From: [Muricauda] lutisoli (nom. illeg.)
Lineage (GTDB): Bacteria; Bacteroidota; Bacteroidia; Flavobacteriales; Flavobacteriaceae
Assembly: GCF_017313105.1 (NCBI RefSeq)
Contig: NZ_JAFLND010000001.1
Location: forward strand, 1,054,001-1,118,000
Reading direction: 5' to 3'
DNA length: 64,000 bases
Translations under genes and position numbers: made by a program
Notes under the pieces: model-generated
What the model was told of the DNA's origin: nothing
Seen by the model: only the letters and a program-made list of their open reading frames with translations
Databases searched by the model: none
Part shown: one piece after another, positions 17,955 to 25,616 of the stretch
How positions within the stretch are numbered: position 1 is the first letter of the stretch
Layout of the letters: each line of letters opens with the position of its first letter

Positions 17955-19169
17955 TTATTTTTTGATGCCCAATAGCAGAAAATCCTGTGAACCGCGATTG
18001 CTTAAGAAAAGATCGTTGATGCCATCGCCGTTCAGATCCACAAAATCGATATCAAAGCCTCTACCGGATATGCCCTCTGGAATTATTTTCTCAGTTGCCT
18101 CAACGAACTTTCCTTTACCATCGTTAAGATAAACGCTGTATGGCGTGTTGCCAGCAAATCGCGCCCCGTTTGTATTTCCGGTCATGATGTCCGGATCACC
18201 ATCACGATCAATGTCCAAAAAGGCCACCCCAAAACAACGATTGTCATCTTTGGGCAAATGGGTGGCGGTAATATCCGTAAAAAAGCCTTTTCCGTCGTTC
18301 AGTAACAACCGGTTTTGCCTCAGGGCATTGTCCACAAAAGCCTGAACATTTCCGTATAGGATGTCCAGATCACCATCCCCATCTATATCCGCTACATCCA
18401 CTTCGCGGGTTTCCTCGGGTTCACTGCGGTAGGGGAGCCTATCGGAAGATTGATCTTCAAAAAAGCCATTTCCGGTATTGATCAGTATTCTATTGGCATC
18501 CTCATTGCCCACTAGAAGATCTTGGTCCCCGTCCGTGTCCACATCGGCAAGGGTAAGGTCCTGTGTAACATCCAAAAATGCACCAAACCGCTCAAGGGTC
18601 TCATCTTTAAAATGGCCCGTTCCGTCATTGATCAAGATATTGTTCTGGCCATTGTTGCCTATTAAAATATCGGGGGCACCATCGGAATTGATATCAAAAA
18701 CAACTACCGAATTGGAAGTTCCGGTCACCGGAATCCTGTCCCCACCATCGCTGAACGTGCCATCACCATTGTTCAGGTAGAGTTCATTGGTCTTGTCGTC
18801 TTCACTGACCACGATGATGTCCAGGTCGCCATCCAAGTCAAAATCGGCAAAACCGATATCCTCACTATCATGATCTACCTGAGGTATCCGCAAGGCACTC
18901 TCGTTAGTGAAGCTCCCTTTCCCGTTATTGATGAGCAGGATGTTGGGCCTGTGCTCATTGGCAATCAAAATATCCATGTCCCCATCCTGGTCCAAATCAG
19001 CGATTCCGGCATCCATGCTGAGCAGTTGTAGGTCTTTGTAAGGCAAATGTGATGTGGTGACGTCTGTGTAGAAAGCGGTCGAACCAGCAGGGGTTCCTTC
19101 GTTCTGTTGGGCATGACCGGTCTGCAAAACCACAAAGGCCAAGCTCAACAGTATCATTTTCTTGTACAT
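17955..19169 (-). CDS. Secreted FG-GAP/VCBS-repeat protein
   Basis: A 404-residue exported protein. The signal peptide ends at GHAQQ. At least seven FG-GAP/VCBS repeats follow, each with a DxDxDGDxD calcium-binding loop (DLDQDGDMDILIAN, DIDGDGDLDILYGN, DLNGDGINDLFLSN), predicted to form a seven-bladed integrin-type propeller. There is no enzyme domain and no type IX sorting tail at the C-terminus, so it is probably a periplasmic or surface binding protein. It runs convergent to the small membrane protein and divergent from the heme peroxidase. Confidence 0.88.
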   Translation of the reverse strand: MYKKMILLSLAFVVLQTGHAQQNEGTPAGSTAFYTDVTTSHLPYKDLQLLSMDAGIADLDQDGDMDILIANEHRPNILLINNGKGSFTNESALRIPQVDHDSEDIGFADFDLDGDLDIIVVSEDDKTNELYLNNGDGTFSDGGDRIPVTGTSNSVVVFDINSDGAPDILIGNNGQNNILINDGTGHFKDETLERFGAFLDVTQDLTLADVDTDGDQDLLVGNEDANRILINTGNGFFEDQSSDRLPYRSEPEETREVDVADIDGDGDLDILYGNVQAFVDNALRQNRLLLNDGKGFFTDITATHLPKDDNRCFGVAFLDIDRDGDPDIMTGNTNGARFAGNTPYSVYLNDGKGKFVEATEKIIPEGISGRGFDIDFVDLNGDGINDLFLSNRGSQDFLLLGIKK

Positions 19170-19528
19170 GGGTGTTTTTTAGAGATCCGCTACTAATATA
19201 AGGTATTTGCACTTCGGCTTGTACTATAATGTGCCAAGAGCGAAGCCGAAGGGGAGTGGGGGAGGTGGAAGTGTAATAAATGGGTAAAAACCCCAGAATT
19301 TTTAAGGTTTTTCTGCAATGGGAAGTGAGAATCAATTTCTAACTTACATTGCTCCAAGTTATTGACTTCCTACGACTTACTTCCCCCGTTATTCTTTCAC
19401 CTTATGGGTGCACAGTATTTCCCTTCATCATTAAAAGATTTTGTCTTTTGATTTTTGAAGGTCTGCCTAAAGGCATGAAACCATTTTTCCCCCAATTAAA
19501 AACAATACTAATTAAACAAGCAACAATC
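19170..19528. promoter_or_regulatory. Divergent region holding copy 1 of a duplicated leader
   Basis: The 359-bp gap before the heme peroxidase has no gene. From about 19295 it contains AGAATTTTTAAGG (19295-19307), TTATTGACTT (19359-19368), CCCCC (19383-19387), ATGGGTG (19404-19410) and GTATT (19415-19419). The same blocks in the same order and nearly the same spacing recur before the next plus-strand gene (21018-21149), so this is probably a shared promoter/leader type. Confidence 0.55.
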
Positions 19529-20974
19529 ATGAAAAACAATCACGGAAGACACAGCTTTTACGGAAAAAATGAGTTATGTACATTCAATTCATACGGGGAA
19601 GAATCCATCGGTAGGTTTGGACGTATGTTTAGGGAAGTTTCGCCTTTGTATGTCAACCCTTTAGAACTGGCCAAATTGGGAGCCCCGGGGGGACCTATGG
19701 AGGCTACCAATGCTGAATTGACCTCTGATGTACCCTTGGGTATGATCTTTTTTGGTCAATTCGTAGATCACGATATTACATTTGACACCCAAACCAATTT
19801 CAGCAGTATCAATAATCCGAGGGAAATTGAAAATACCCGTACCGCTACGTTGGATTTGGACTGTATTTTTGGTGGAGGTCCAGAGGATGAACCTTTTTTG
19901 TATGATAAGCCTGATGGTAGGGGACTTTATCTATTGACAGGAAAAACCAACCAGAATCAAGGTCAGGCTGCCAATCTGGAAAAACATGACCTGCCTCGAA
20001 CAGGCACCGAAACAGCCATTATCGGAGACCCAAGAAACGATGAAAATAGGGTGATTTCACAGTTCCAATTGGCCATGATCCGGTTTTACAATGCAAATTA
20101 CGATGCCATAAAGAATGCAGATCCCCATAAGACATCGGATGAGATTTATGAAGAAGCGCGGCAACTCGTCACGTGGCACTATCAGTGGGTTGTAGTGAAC
20201 GAGTTTTTGCCCCTATTGTGCGGATCAAAATTGGTAAGTGAAATATTGGGCGCCGGTCGCAAGTTCTACAAGCCGTGCCACAGTGCCTTCATTCCTGTGG
20301 AGTTTTCGGTGGCTGCCTATCGTTTTGGCCATTCCATGATCAACCAACAACTTAAGTTGAAGCCGTCGGGCGATGTACACAGTATCTTTTCCAGTGAGTT
20401 CGGACGGGGCTTTGAAAAGATAAAGAACCAAAAACAAATAGTGGAGTGGGAGGCCTTGTTCGATTTTGACGGCAATTACCAACGTGCAGAAAAATTGGAC
20501 ACCCAGCTCGCGGCCATTTTGCTCAACCTCCCCTTTATCGATTCCACCAACCCCGCTGATAAATCGCTGGCGACTAGAAATTTGCGTAGGGGCCAAAGCT
20601 TTTTATTGCCTTCTGGGGAATCCGTAGCCGCTTGTATGGAACGTGACGAAGGCGAAATCAATGATGTAAAGAACCTAATTCGAAATGTATCGCAAGCACA
20701 TAATATTAATCTGGACAATGGGACTCCGCTCTGGTTTTACATTTTAGCCGAGGCAGAGGAGATTGGAAGGATTGACAATGGTGGCAGCAAACCTGGCGAA
20801 GGTTTAGGTCCGGTAGGTGGTTCCATTGTGGCAGAAACGCTCATCGGCTTGTTGGAAATGGATGAAGAATCTTATTTGGGACATAATCGGGATTGGTCGC
20901 CCACTTTGGGGACAAACGGTGTATTTACCATGAAAGATTTACTCACTATAGCGAATACAGCAGTGGAATTGTAA
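19529..20974 (+). CDS. Animal-type heme peroxidase family protein
   Basis: A 481-residue peroxidase of the peroxidase-cyclooxygenase (animal heme peroxidase) superfamily; it would oxidise substrates with H2O2. ATG 19529 is chosen because it follows the duplicated leader; the frame is open further upstream but only over leader sequence. Distal histidine: GQFVDHDITFD (H81), with the following aspartate available for a heme ester. Proximal histidine: AYRFGHSMINQQL (H268). No signal peptide is seen, so it may be cytosolic or exported by another route. The C-terminal EESYLGHNRDWSP also fits the family. Substrate unknown. Confidence 0.87.
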   Translation: MKNNHGRHSFYGKNELCTFNSYGEESIGRFGRMFREVSPLYVNPLELAKLGAPGGPMEATNAELTSDVPLGMIFFGQFVDHDITFDTQTNFSSINNPREIENTRTATLDLDCIFGGGPEDEPFLYDKPDGRGLYLLTGKTNQNQGQAANLEKHDLPRTGTETAIIGDPRNDENRVISQFQLAMIRFYNANYDAIKNADPHKTSDEIYEEARQLVTWHYQWVVVNEFLPLLCGSKLVSEILGAGRKFYKPCHSAFIPVEFSVAAYRFGHSMINQQLKLKPSGDVHSIFSSEFGRGFEKIKNQKQIVEWEALFDFDGNYQRAEKLDTQLAAILLNLPFIDSTNPADKSLATRNLRRGQSFLLPSGESVAACMERDEGEINDVKNLIRNVSQAHNINLDNGTPLWFYILAEAEEIGRIDNGGSKPGEGLGPVGGSIVAETLIGLLEMDEESYLGHNRDWSPTLGTNGVFTMKDLLTIANTAVEL

Positions 20975-21203
20975 TGTAATTTGGGGGTAAGGGACCGGTA
21001 ATTATAAGGGACAACCTAGAATCTTTAAGGGTTTCCCATAGTGGATTTTCAGCGGCAACAGCTATCTTTTTGGTCTGCAAAAATTATTGACTTACCCCTT
21101 CTATTTACTGCCCCCTGTGAAATATCCTATAATGGGTGTTGCTCGTATTATCAATACCAAAACAGTTTACTCAAAAAAAAATTAAATAATTCAATATAAA
21201 ATT
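20975..21203. promoter_or_regulatory. Copy 2 of the duplicated leader
   Basis: Blocks AGAATCTTTAAGG (21018-21030), TTATTGACTT (21084-21093), CCCCC (21111-21115), ATGGGTG (21132-21138) and GTATT (21145-21149) repeat those before the heme peroxidase, with offsets within 1-5 bp. The downstream coding sequences are unrelated. Confidence 0.55.
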
Positions 21204-21758
21204 ATGGCTGGTAAGTTTAAATTCACATTTTTCCTTTTTTGTATGGTTTCCATGTTATCCTCTTCTCAAGAGAAGGATAACCTGGTGGAACTCTTGACCG
21301 AGGTTAATTTGCAAATCGAAACCAAAGTTTTAACAGATTACTGCAACTGTAATGACAAGAAGCAATTCATTGAGTCGTACCAACAAGTTGCCATCAAATT
21401 CAATAAAATAATAAATAAGCATATGGCTAATTTGTCTGTGTTAAAAACGAGAAAGTCATTAGATGAATTTGGTCGAATCAATAACCCGGATTTTGTCGCA
21501 AATGATCTTTCCTTAAAAAATGCTTTAAATGAATTAAAAAAGTTCCAAAATCAGAATTGCGACAATAACAAAGCCTTTTGGCCCGCCGCAATAACAATTG
21601 CTGAAATTACAGGAATAGCCAACTCAGTCATTGGTCTAATTAATGAAGGAAAAAAAAGAAGGGATGCGCAGCGGGATAAACTAATTGCAATATTGGAAAC
21701 TTTAAAGATTCCAAGCATTCAGAATTATAAATGCGAAAAGGACAGTAAGCTAGATTAA
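21204..21758 (+). CDS. Secreted protein of unknown function
   Basis: A 184-residue protein I do not recognise. It has a probable signal peptide (MAGKFKFTFFLFCMVSML, cleavage near SSSQ), a mostly helical lysine-rich body, paired cysteines in DYCNCND (about 45-50) and two further cysteines (QNCDNN, NYKCEK) that could form disulfides, and one hydrophobic segment (AITIAEITGIANSVIGLI, about 128-146) that may be a membrane or pore helix. It shares a duplicated leader with the heme peroxidase upstream, so both may answer to the same signal. Its AT-rich codon use differs from the flanking housekeeping genes. Confidence 0.7.
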   Translation: MAGKFKFTFFLFCMVSMLSSSQEKDNLVELLTEVNLQIETKVLTDYCNCNDKKQFIESYQQVAIKFNKIINKHMANLSVLKTRKSLDEFGRINNPDFVANDLSLKNALNELKKFQNQNCDNNKAFWPAAITIAEITGIANSVIGLINEGKKRRDAQRDKLIAILETLKIPSIQNYKCEKDSKLD

Positions 21759-21804
21759 CTGGTAAAAGATACAGTTCAGCCCATGAAAATGAATGGATTG
21801 GATT

Positions 21805-22032
21805 TTAAGCAGAAATGATTTGCTCCATATGGATTTTTAGAACAGCTTCCTTGAGCTCCATAAGCACATGACACACATTTTGGCGCTCCGTTGCTGAAAA
21901 AGCATCTACAGGAAGGTAATGGAACATATAAATGGCCTTGTCCAACCATTGGACAAAGGAAAGCAGGTCTCCTTCGTGGCAATGTTCAAAGTAGGAGATA
22001 AGGGGGAGTAGGTTAATCTCTTTGGGAATCAT
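21805..22032 (-). CDS. Small hypothetical protein (75 aa)
   Basis: A 75-residue cytosolic protein without a signal peptide; predicted as helical throughout (LLSFVQWLDKAIYMFHYLP, then RQNVCHVLMELKEAVLK). Residue composition is protein-like, and a competing frame over the same DNA is cysteine/proline-rich and implausible. No family recognised. It lies in an AT-rich patch with an XRE regulator and a palindromic element, which suggests accessory DNA. Confidence 0.5.
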   Translation of the reverse strand: MIPKEINLLPLISYFEHCHEGDLLSFVQWLDKAIYMFHYLPVDAFSATERQNVCHVLMELKEAVLKIHMEQIISA

Positions 22033-22223
22033 ATGACTGTCAGTATAAAGTTATTAACAACTAGAGGTTAACCATGACTTTTATTTATATAAAAAAGAAT
22101 TAAATAAAGTTAAGATAAACTTATATAAAAATATTTTAAGAACAAAGTGTTGGTTATATAAATGAAAGTTGAAGTTACACTTTAACAAGCCTGAATTATA
22201 TCTTGTAGTATCTAAACAATATC
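22033..22223. other. AT-rich divergent intergenic region
   Basis: About 190 bp, very AT-rich (runs such as TTTATTTATATAAAAAAG), between the 75-residue gene and the XRE regulator. It probably holds both promoters; no clear operator is seen. Confidence 0.3.
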
Positions 22224-22430
22224 ATGGCAGATAGAATTAACAGGATAAAAGAAGTGTTGGTAATCCAAGGAAAGTCACAAGTTTGGCTTGCAGAGAAACT
22301 TGGAAAAAGCACAACTTCAATAACCGCTATCTGCAACAACAAATCCCAACCGCATTTAAAAGATCTTAAAAAGATTGCTGAAATTCTTGATGTGGATATT
22401 CGAGAGCTTTTGGTTTCTACAAAAGGGTAA
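22224..22430 (+). CDS. XRE-family helix-turn-helix regulator (68 aa)
   Basis: A 68-residue protein made of a single Cro/C1-type HTH domain: RIKEVLVIQGKSQVWLAEKL, recognition helix KSTTSITAICNNKSQP, and helices LKDLKKIAEILDVDIRELL. Stand-alone XRE proteins of this size are common antitoxin-like or element-borne regulators. There is no partner toxin gene beside it; the next 300 bp hold only a palindromic element. Confidence 0.88.
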   Translation: MADRINRIKEVLVIQGKSQVWLAEKLGKSTTSITAICNNKSQPHLKDLKKIAEILDVDIRELLVSTKG

Positions 22431-22731
22431 GTTTTAGCAGTAAAAAAACTCTAGTGTTTAATGCAGATTGCTTTGACATCCGTGGCGAATAAAATTATCC
22501 AGTGGATGATTTTATTTGATGGCGAGATGAAGCGTTGGACTTAGTAGCAGAATTTCTTTTACATAATGTCATTTCCGATATGAGCCTAAAGGCAGTCATA
22601 TCTGATATTATATAAAATAGCGAGCTATACAGAAATTCTGAGCAATTTACTATATGTTAACATTTGTACTATAATTTATGTTATGTAAAATAGAAAATGT
22701 TAAACTCCACTACCCAAAGGTGCAAAACCCA
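22431..22731. other. Gene-free AT-rich stretch with nested inverted repeats
   Basis: The 301 bp downstream of the XRE gene carry no convincing gene (the longest small frame is about 27 codons). The notable content is the inverted-repeat element at 22548-22640. Confidence 0.45.
22548..22640. repeat. Nested inverted repeat (10-bp ends, central hairpin)
   Basis: CAGAATTTCT (22548-22557) and AGAAATTCTG (22631-22640) are perfect inverted copies enclosing 73 bp. Inside lies a second palindrome: GATATGAGCC-TAAA-GGC-AG-TCATATC (22577-22602). The 93-bp design resembles a small miniature element or a structured RNA. Confidence 0.55.
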
Positions 22732-24102
22732 TTAAAATAAATGCTTTATTCGCTTTATCCAACCTATGGGAATGGTATACGGCGGATATCGCAATGGTAC
22801 ATCCAACCAGGTGCCTCTTTTGGAAATCGCTTTGTGATGGGAAAATAGATCAAACGTATATTTTCCGTGGTAACCGCCAATTCCTGACCGGCCCACGCCG
22901 CCAAACGGTAAATCCTTATTGCTGATGTGTACCACGGTATCGTTGATGGTTCCGCCACCAAAGGAATAATGGTCCATCAACCGTTTTTGAAACTTTTTGT
23001 TGCCCGAAAACACATAAAACGCCAGCGAATTCGGGTATTTGGAAATATAGGTGTCCAGTTCGCTTTCATCCTCATAACTGATGATCGGCAATATGGGACC
23101 GAATATCTCGCCTTCCATAATGGTACTGTCCAGTTCGGGTTCATCCACTAATGTGGGTGCTATATATTGGTCTTCGTCCTTAAAATCCCCTCCAAACAAC
23201 ACCTGCTGTCCTTCAAGCATTGCTTTAAGTTCCTCGTAGTGTTTATGGGTCGCTATTCGGGCAAAATCGTTGGATGCTTCTATGTGTTGGCCATAAAACT
23301 CCGTGATATGCTGTTGGATATGGTTCACCAGGGCATCTTTTACGCTTTTGTGCACCAATATATAGTCTGGCGCAATACAGGTTTGCCCTGCATTGATCAA
23401 TTTTCCCCATGCAATTCGTTTGGCGGCCAGTTTTATGGTAGCCGTTTCGTCCACAATACAGGGATTTTTGCCGCTCAGTTCCAGGGTAACGGGAGTTAAG
23501 TGCTCGGCAGCGCTTTTATAGACGATCTTGCCCACTTTGGTACTTCCCGTAAAAAAAATGTACTCCCATTTTTCGGCCAGTAATTGGGTAGCGACCTCTA
23601 CTCCACCCTCAACCACCGTAACGTATTCGGGCGGAAACACTTTGTTAATGATCTGTGCAAGCATCTTGGAGGTATGCGTACTGAACTCCGATGGTTTTAT
23701 GATGGCCGTGTTCCCTGCCGCCAATGCACCGATCAAAGGGGAAATGGCCAACATGAACGGATAGTTCCAAGGGGAAATAATGAGCACCTTTCCATAAGGC
23801 TCGGGCTGTATCCATTCCTTAGCGGGAAAATTGGACCAAGAGGCCGAAACCCGCTCAGGTCTGCTCCAGGCATCCATGTTTTTTATGGCGTGCTTTAGTT
23901 CGGCCAGTGCCAATTGGGTCTCGGTGGCCAGGCTCTCGAACTTTGGTTTTTTAAAATCGGCATACAGTGCATCACAAATGGCATCTTCTTGTGCTACAAT
24001 CTCTTGCTGCAGTTTTTTGAGATACTGTTTTCTAAAGCCGACATCCTTGGTTTTCTGTGTGGCAAAAAAGTCGTTTTGGGCAGCCACCAATTCCTTCACC
24101 AT
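22732..24102 (-). CDS. Aldehyde dehydrogenase (class 3-like)
   Basis: A 456-residue NAD(P)-dependent aldehyde dehydrogenase of the ALDH3-like type, shorter than the usual 490-500 residues as expected for this class. Motifs: PWNYPFMLAISPLIGALAAG (cofactor cleft), the catalytic glutamate in TLELSGKNPCIV, the nucleophilic Cys242 in NAGQTCIAPDY, and EIFGPILPI. The hydrophobic/basic C-terminus (TIPIGWIKRIKHLF) is reminiscent of membrane-associated fatty-aldehyde dehydrogenases. It probably oxidises medium- to long-chain or lipid-peroxidation aldehydes; substrate is inference. Confidence 0.93.
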   Translation of the reverse strand: MVKELVAAQNDFFATQKTKDVGFRKQYLKKLQQEIVAQEDAICDALYADFKKPKFESLATETQLALAELKHAIKNMDAWSRPERVSASWSNFPAKEWIQPEPYGKVLIISPWNYPFMLAISPLIGALAAGNTAIIKPSEFSTHTSKMLAQIINKVFPPEYVTVVEGGVEVATQLLAEKWEYIFFTGSTKVGKIVYKSAAEHLTPVTLELSGKNPCIVDETATIKLAAKRIAWGKLINAGQTCIAPDYILVHKSVKDALVNHIQQHITEFYGQHIEASNDFARIATHKHYEELKAMLEGQQVLFGGDFKDEDQYIAPTLVDEPELDSTIMEGEIFGPILPIISYEDESELDTYISKYPNSLAFYVFSGNKKFQKRLMDHYSFGGGTINDTVVHISNKDLPFGGVGRSGIGGYHGKYTFDLFSHHKAISKRGTWLDVPLRYPPYTIPIGWIKRIKHLF

Positions 24103-24155
24103 AAACTGATTGTTTCTTTAAATATAACCAAACTAAACAGGAATGCTATCAAAAT

Positions 24156-24180
24156 AAAAAAGCACCAGGGTTACTGGCGC
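24156..24180 (-). terminator. Terminator after the 262-aa lipoprotein gene
   Basis: On the minus strand the sequence reads CGCCAG-TAACC-CTGGTG-C followed by six T, a 6-bp stem (one G-T pair) with U-run, 26 bp beyond the stop of the lipoprotein gene and before the aldehyde dehydrogenase. Confidence 0.75.
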
Positions 24181-24205
24181 TCTTTCATATATATTTTGCA
24201 GGAAA

Positions 24206-24994
24206 TTACAAAGTAATCTCTTCGGTAGCTCCGTTCGGATAAATGATGGTGGCCACATTGTCGCACTCTCCGCTTCCGAAATCAACGGTAACGGCCAATC
24301 CATTTTTGGATACGGTCATGGAACCAGTGGTTATATATTCACAGGAGGCGTTTCCTTGAAGGTCTTCCAAGGTGGTTACGGCATAGGTGTTTCCATCGGC
24401 CTCTACGGTCCAATTACCGGAAAGACTAAAAACAGTGGTTTCCAAAGAATCACCAAAAGTAATGCCGAACGTTTTGGTGCCGTTTTCGGAAATAATACTG
24501 CCGTCTTCCATTTCTACGGACATATCGCTCACCACCGTAAAGGAAACGGATGTTTGGTCTCCACTTGCGGTGATTTCGTAACTTCTTGTTCCGTTTATTT
24601 TAACGGTGCCCACATAAAAATCCTGATAGGTCGCTGTAAAAGAGGAAGCCTCCTGCCCTGCTTCATACGTTACGGTAACGGTTCCGTTTACATTGTCCGT
24701 TCCGTTGAGCACGCAATTGTTAAAGGTTGCCACAAATCCGGTTTCGGTATACTCGGCCATATAACAATCCCCTTCTTTTGCTGTGGACATTTTGGCCGAA
24801 CTTCCTACAAAAAGTTCTGCCAGAGTAGTATCCGCAGCTCCTGCGATTTCATCGGTGGTCAAAATAGTTCTTAATTCCGCTTGGGTAAGTTCTTCGCCTT
24901 CACCTAGCATGGCGTCTTCGCTACAGGACTGAAAACCAATGAGCGTGGCACCAATGAAAGCAATCGATAAGATTTTTTGGGTAAGTTTTTTCAT
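24206..24994 (-). CDS. Unknown beta-rich lipoprotein (262 aa)
   Basis: A 262-residue lipoprotein (signal peptide with SPII site IGFQSC). The mature part is acidic and rich in Thr/Ser/Gly strands (ENGTKTFGITFGDSLETTV, GNTYAVTTLEDLQG) with repeated T-x-T alternation, suggesting a beta-barrel or sandwich. Three later cysteines (EGDCY, NNCVL, ASCEY, SGEC) may pair. No family recognised. It is monocistronic and divergent from the lipocalin-like lipoprotein gene. Confidence 0.75.
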   Translation of the reverse strand: MKKLTQKILSIAFIGATLIGFQSCSEDAMLGEGEELTQAELRTILTTDEIAGAADTTLAELFVGSSAKMSTAKEGDCYMAEYTETGFVATFNNCVLNGTDNVNGTVTVTYEAGQEASSFTATYQDFYVGTVKINGTRSYEITASGDQTSVSFTVVSDMSVEMEDGSIISENGTKTFGITFGDSLETTVFSLSGNWTVEADGNTYAVTTLEDLQGNASCEYITTGSMTVSKNGLAVTVDFGSGECDNVATIIYPNGATEEITL

Positions 24995-25139
24995 TTTATC
25001 GGTTTATTATTTATGATGAACTAACGAGTTTCCGCGAATTTTAGTGCTTTAAAATATTCCTGATCGATGAAATGCGGGGGCAATTCAAATAATATTCTTG
25101 AAATTGTAGTATTTTCATCAAAACCTAAAAAGGGATTTC

Positions 25140-25610
25140 ATGAAAAATATCAAGTCGTTTTTTGTTTACCTCTCCATAGTCCTGATGGTTGTTTCATGTA
25201 GTGATGACGATGGCGGCAGCGGTGGTTTTTCCAGTGCGGAGCTTGTAGGTACCTGGGATTTGGTTGCGGTAAACGTGAGTTCAGCTGTGGATGTTAACGG
25301 AGATGGGAGCTCGTCGAAAAACTTATTGGATGAAGAGGATTGCATCGTAGGGTCCATTGTTTTACGAGATGACACCACGTATCAATTTGAACTATCAAAT
25401 TTTAATCTTACCCCAATAACCAACAACCAATATGCTGTGCAGTGTTCAGGAGCATCACGTGCCACTGGCGCTTGGGCCAGCGATGGAACGGAGATTGTTT
25501 TCCAGGGCAGTTCCTTATTGGGAACATTGCAATTGAGCAACAATACCATGATCAAAGTAGTGGCCAGCGAACTGCCGGGAATCGCTACGTATGTTTACGA
25601 ACGTAGGTAG
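25140..25610 (+). CDS. Lipocalin-like lipoprotein
   Basis: A 156-residue lipoprotein (MVVSCSDDD lipobox; the acidic D/G-rich segment right after the cysteine favours surface exposure in Bacteroidota, as the lipoprotein export signal is acidic there). It has the Bacteroidota lipocalin-like pattern: LVGTWDLVAV at the start of the barrel and RATGAWASDGTEIVFQG later. Ligand unknown. It ends 6 bp before the convergent trehalase stop. Confidence 0.8.
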   Translation: MKNIKSFFVYLSIVLMVVSCSDDDGGSGGFSSAELVGTWDLVAVNVSSAVDVNGDGSSSKNLLDEEDCIVGSIVLRDDTTYQFELSNFNLTPITNNQYAVQCSGASRATGAWASDGTEIVFQGSSLLGTLQLSNNTMIKVVASELPGIATYVYERR

Positions 25611-25616
25611 TTGGCT

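Noticed and set aside
19349..19528. 60-residue N-terminal extension of the heme peroxidase
   Set aside because: It covers the duplicated leader and has no signal peptide of normal shape; ATG 19529 fits better.
22461..22545. A roughly 27-codon frame (MQIALTSVANKIIQ..) after the XRE gene
   Set aside because: Too short, no paralogue or motif, in AT-rich non-coding-like DNA.
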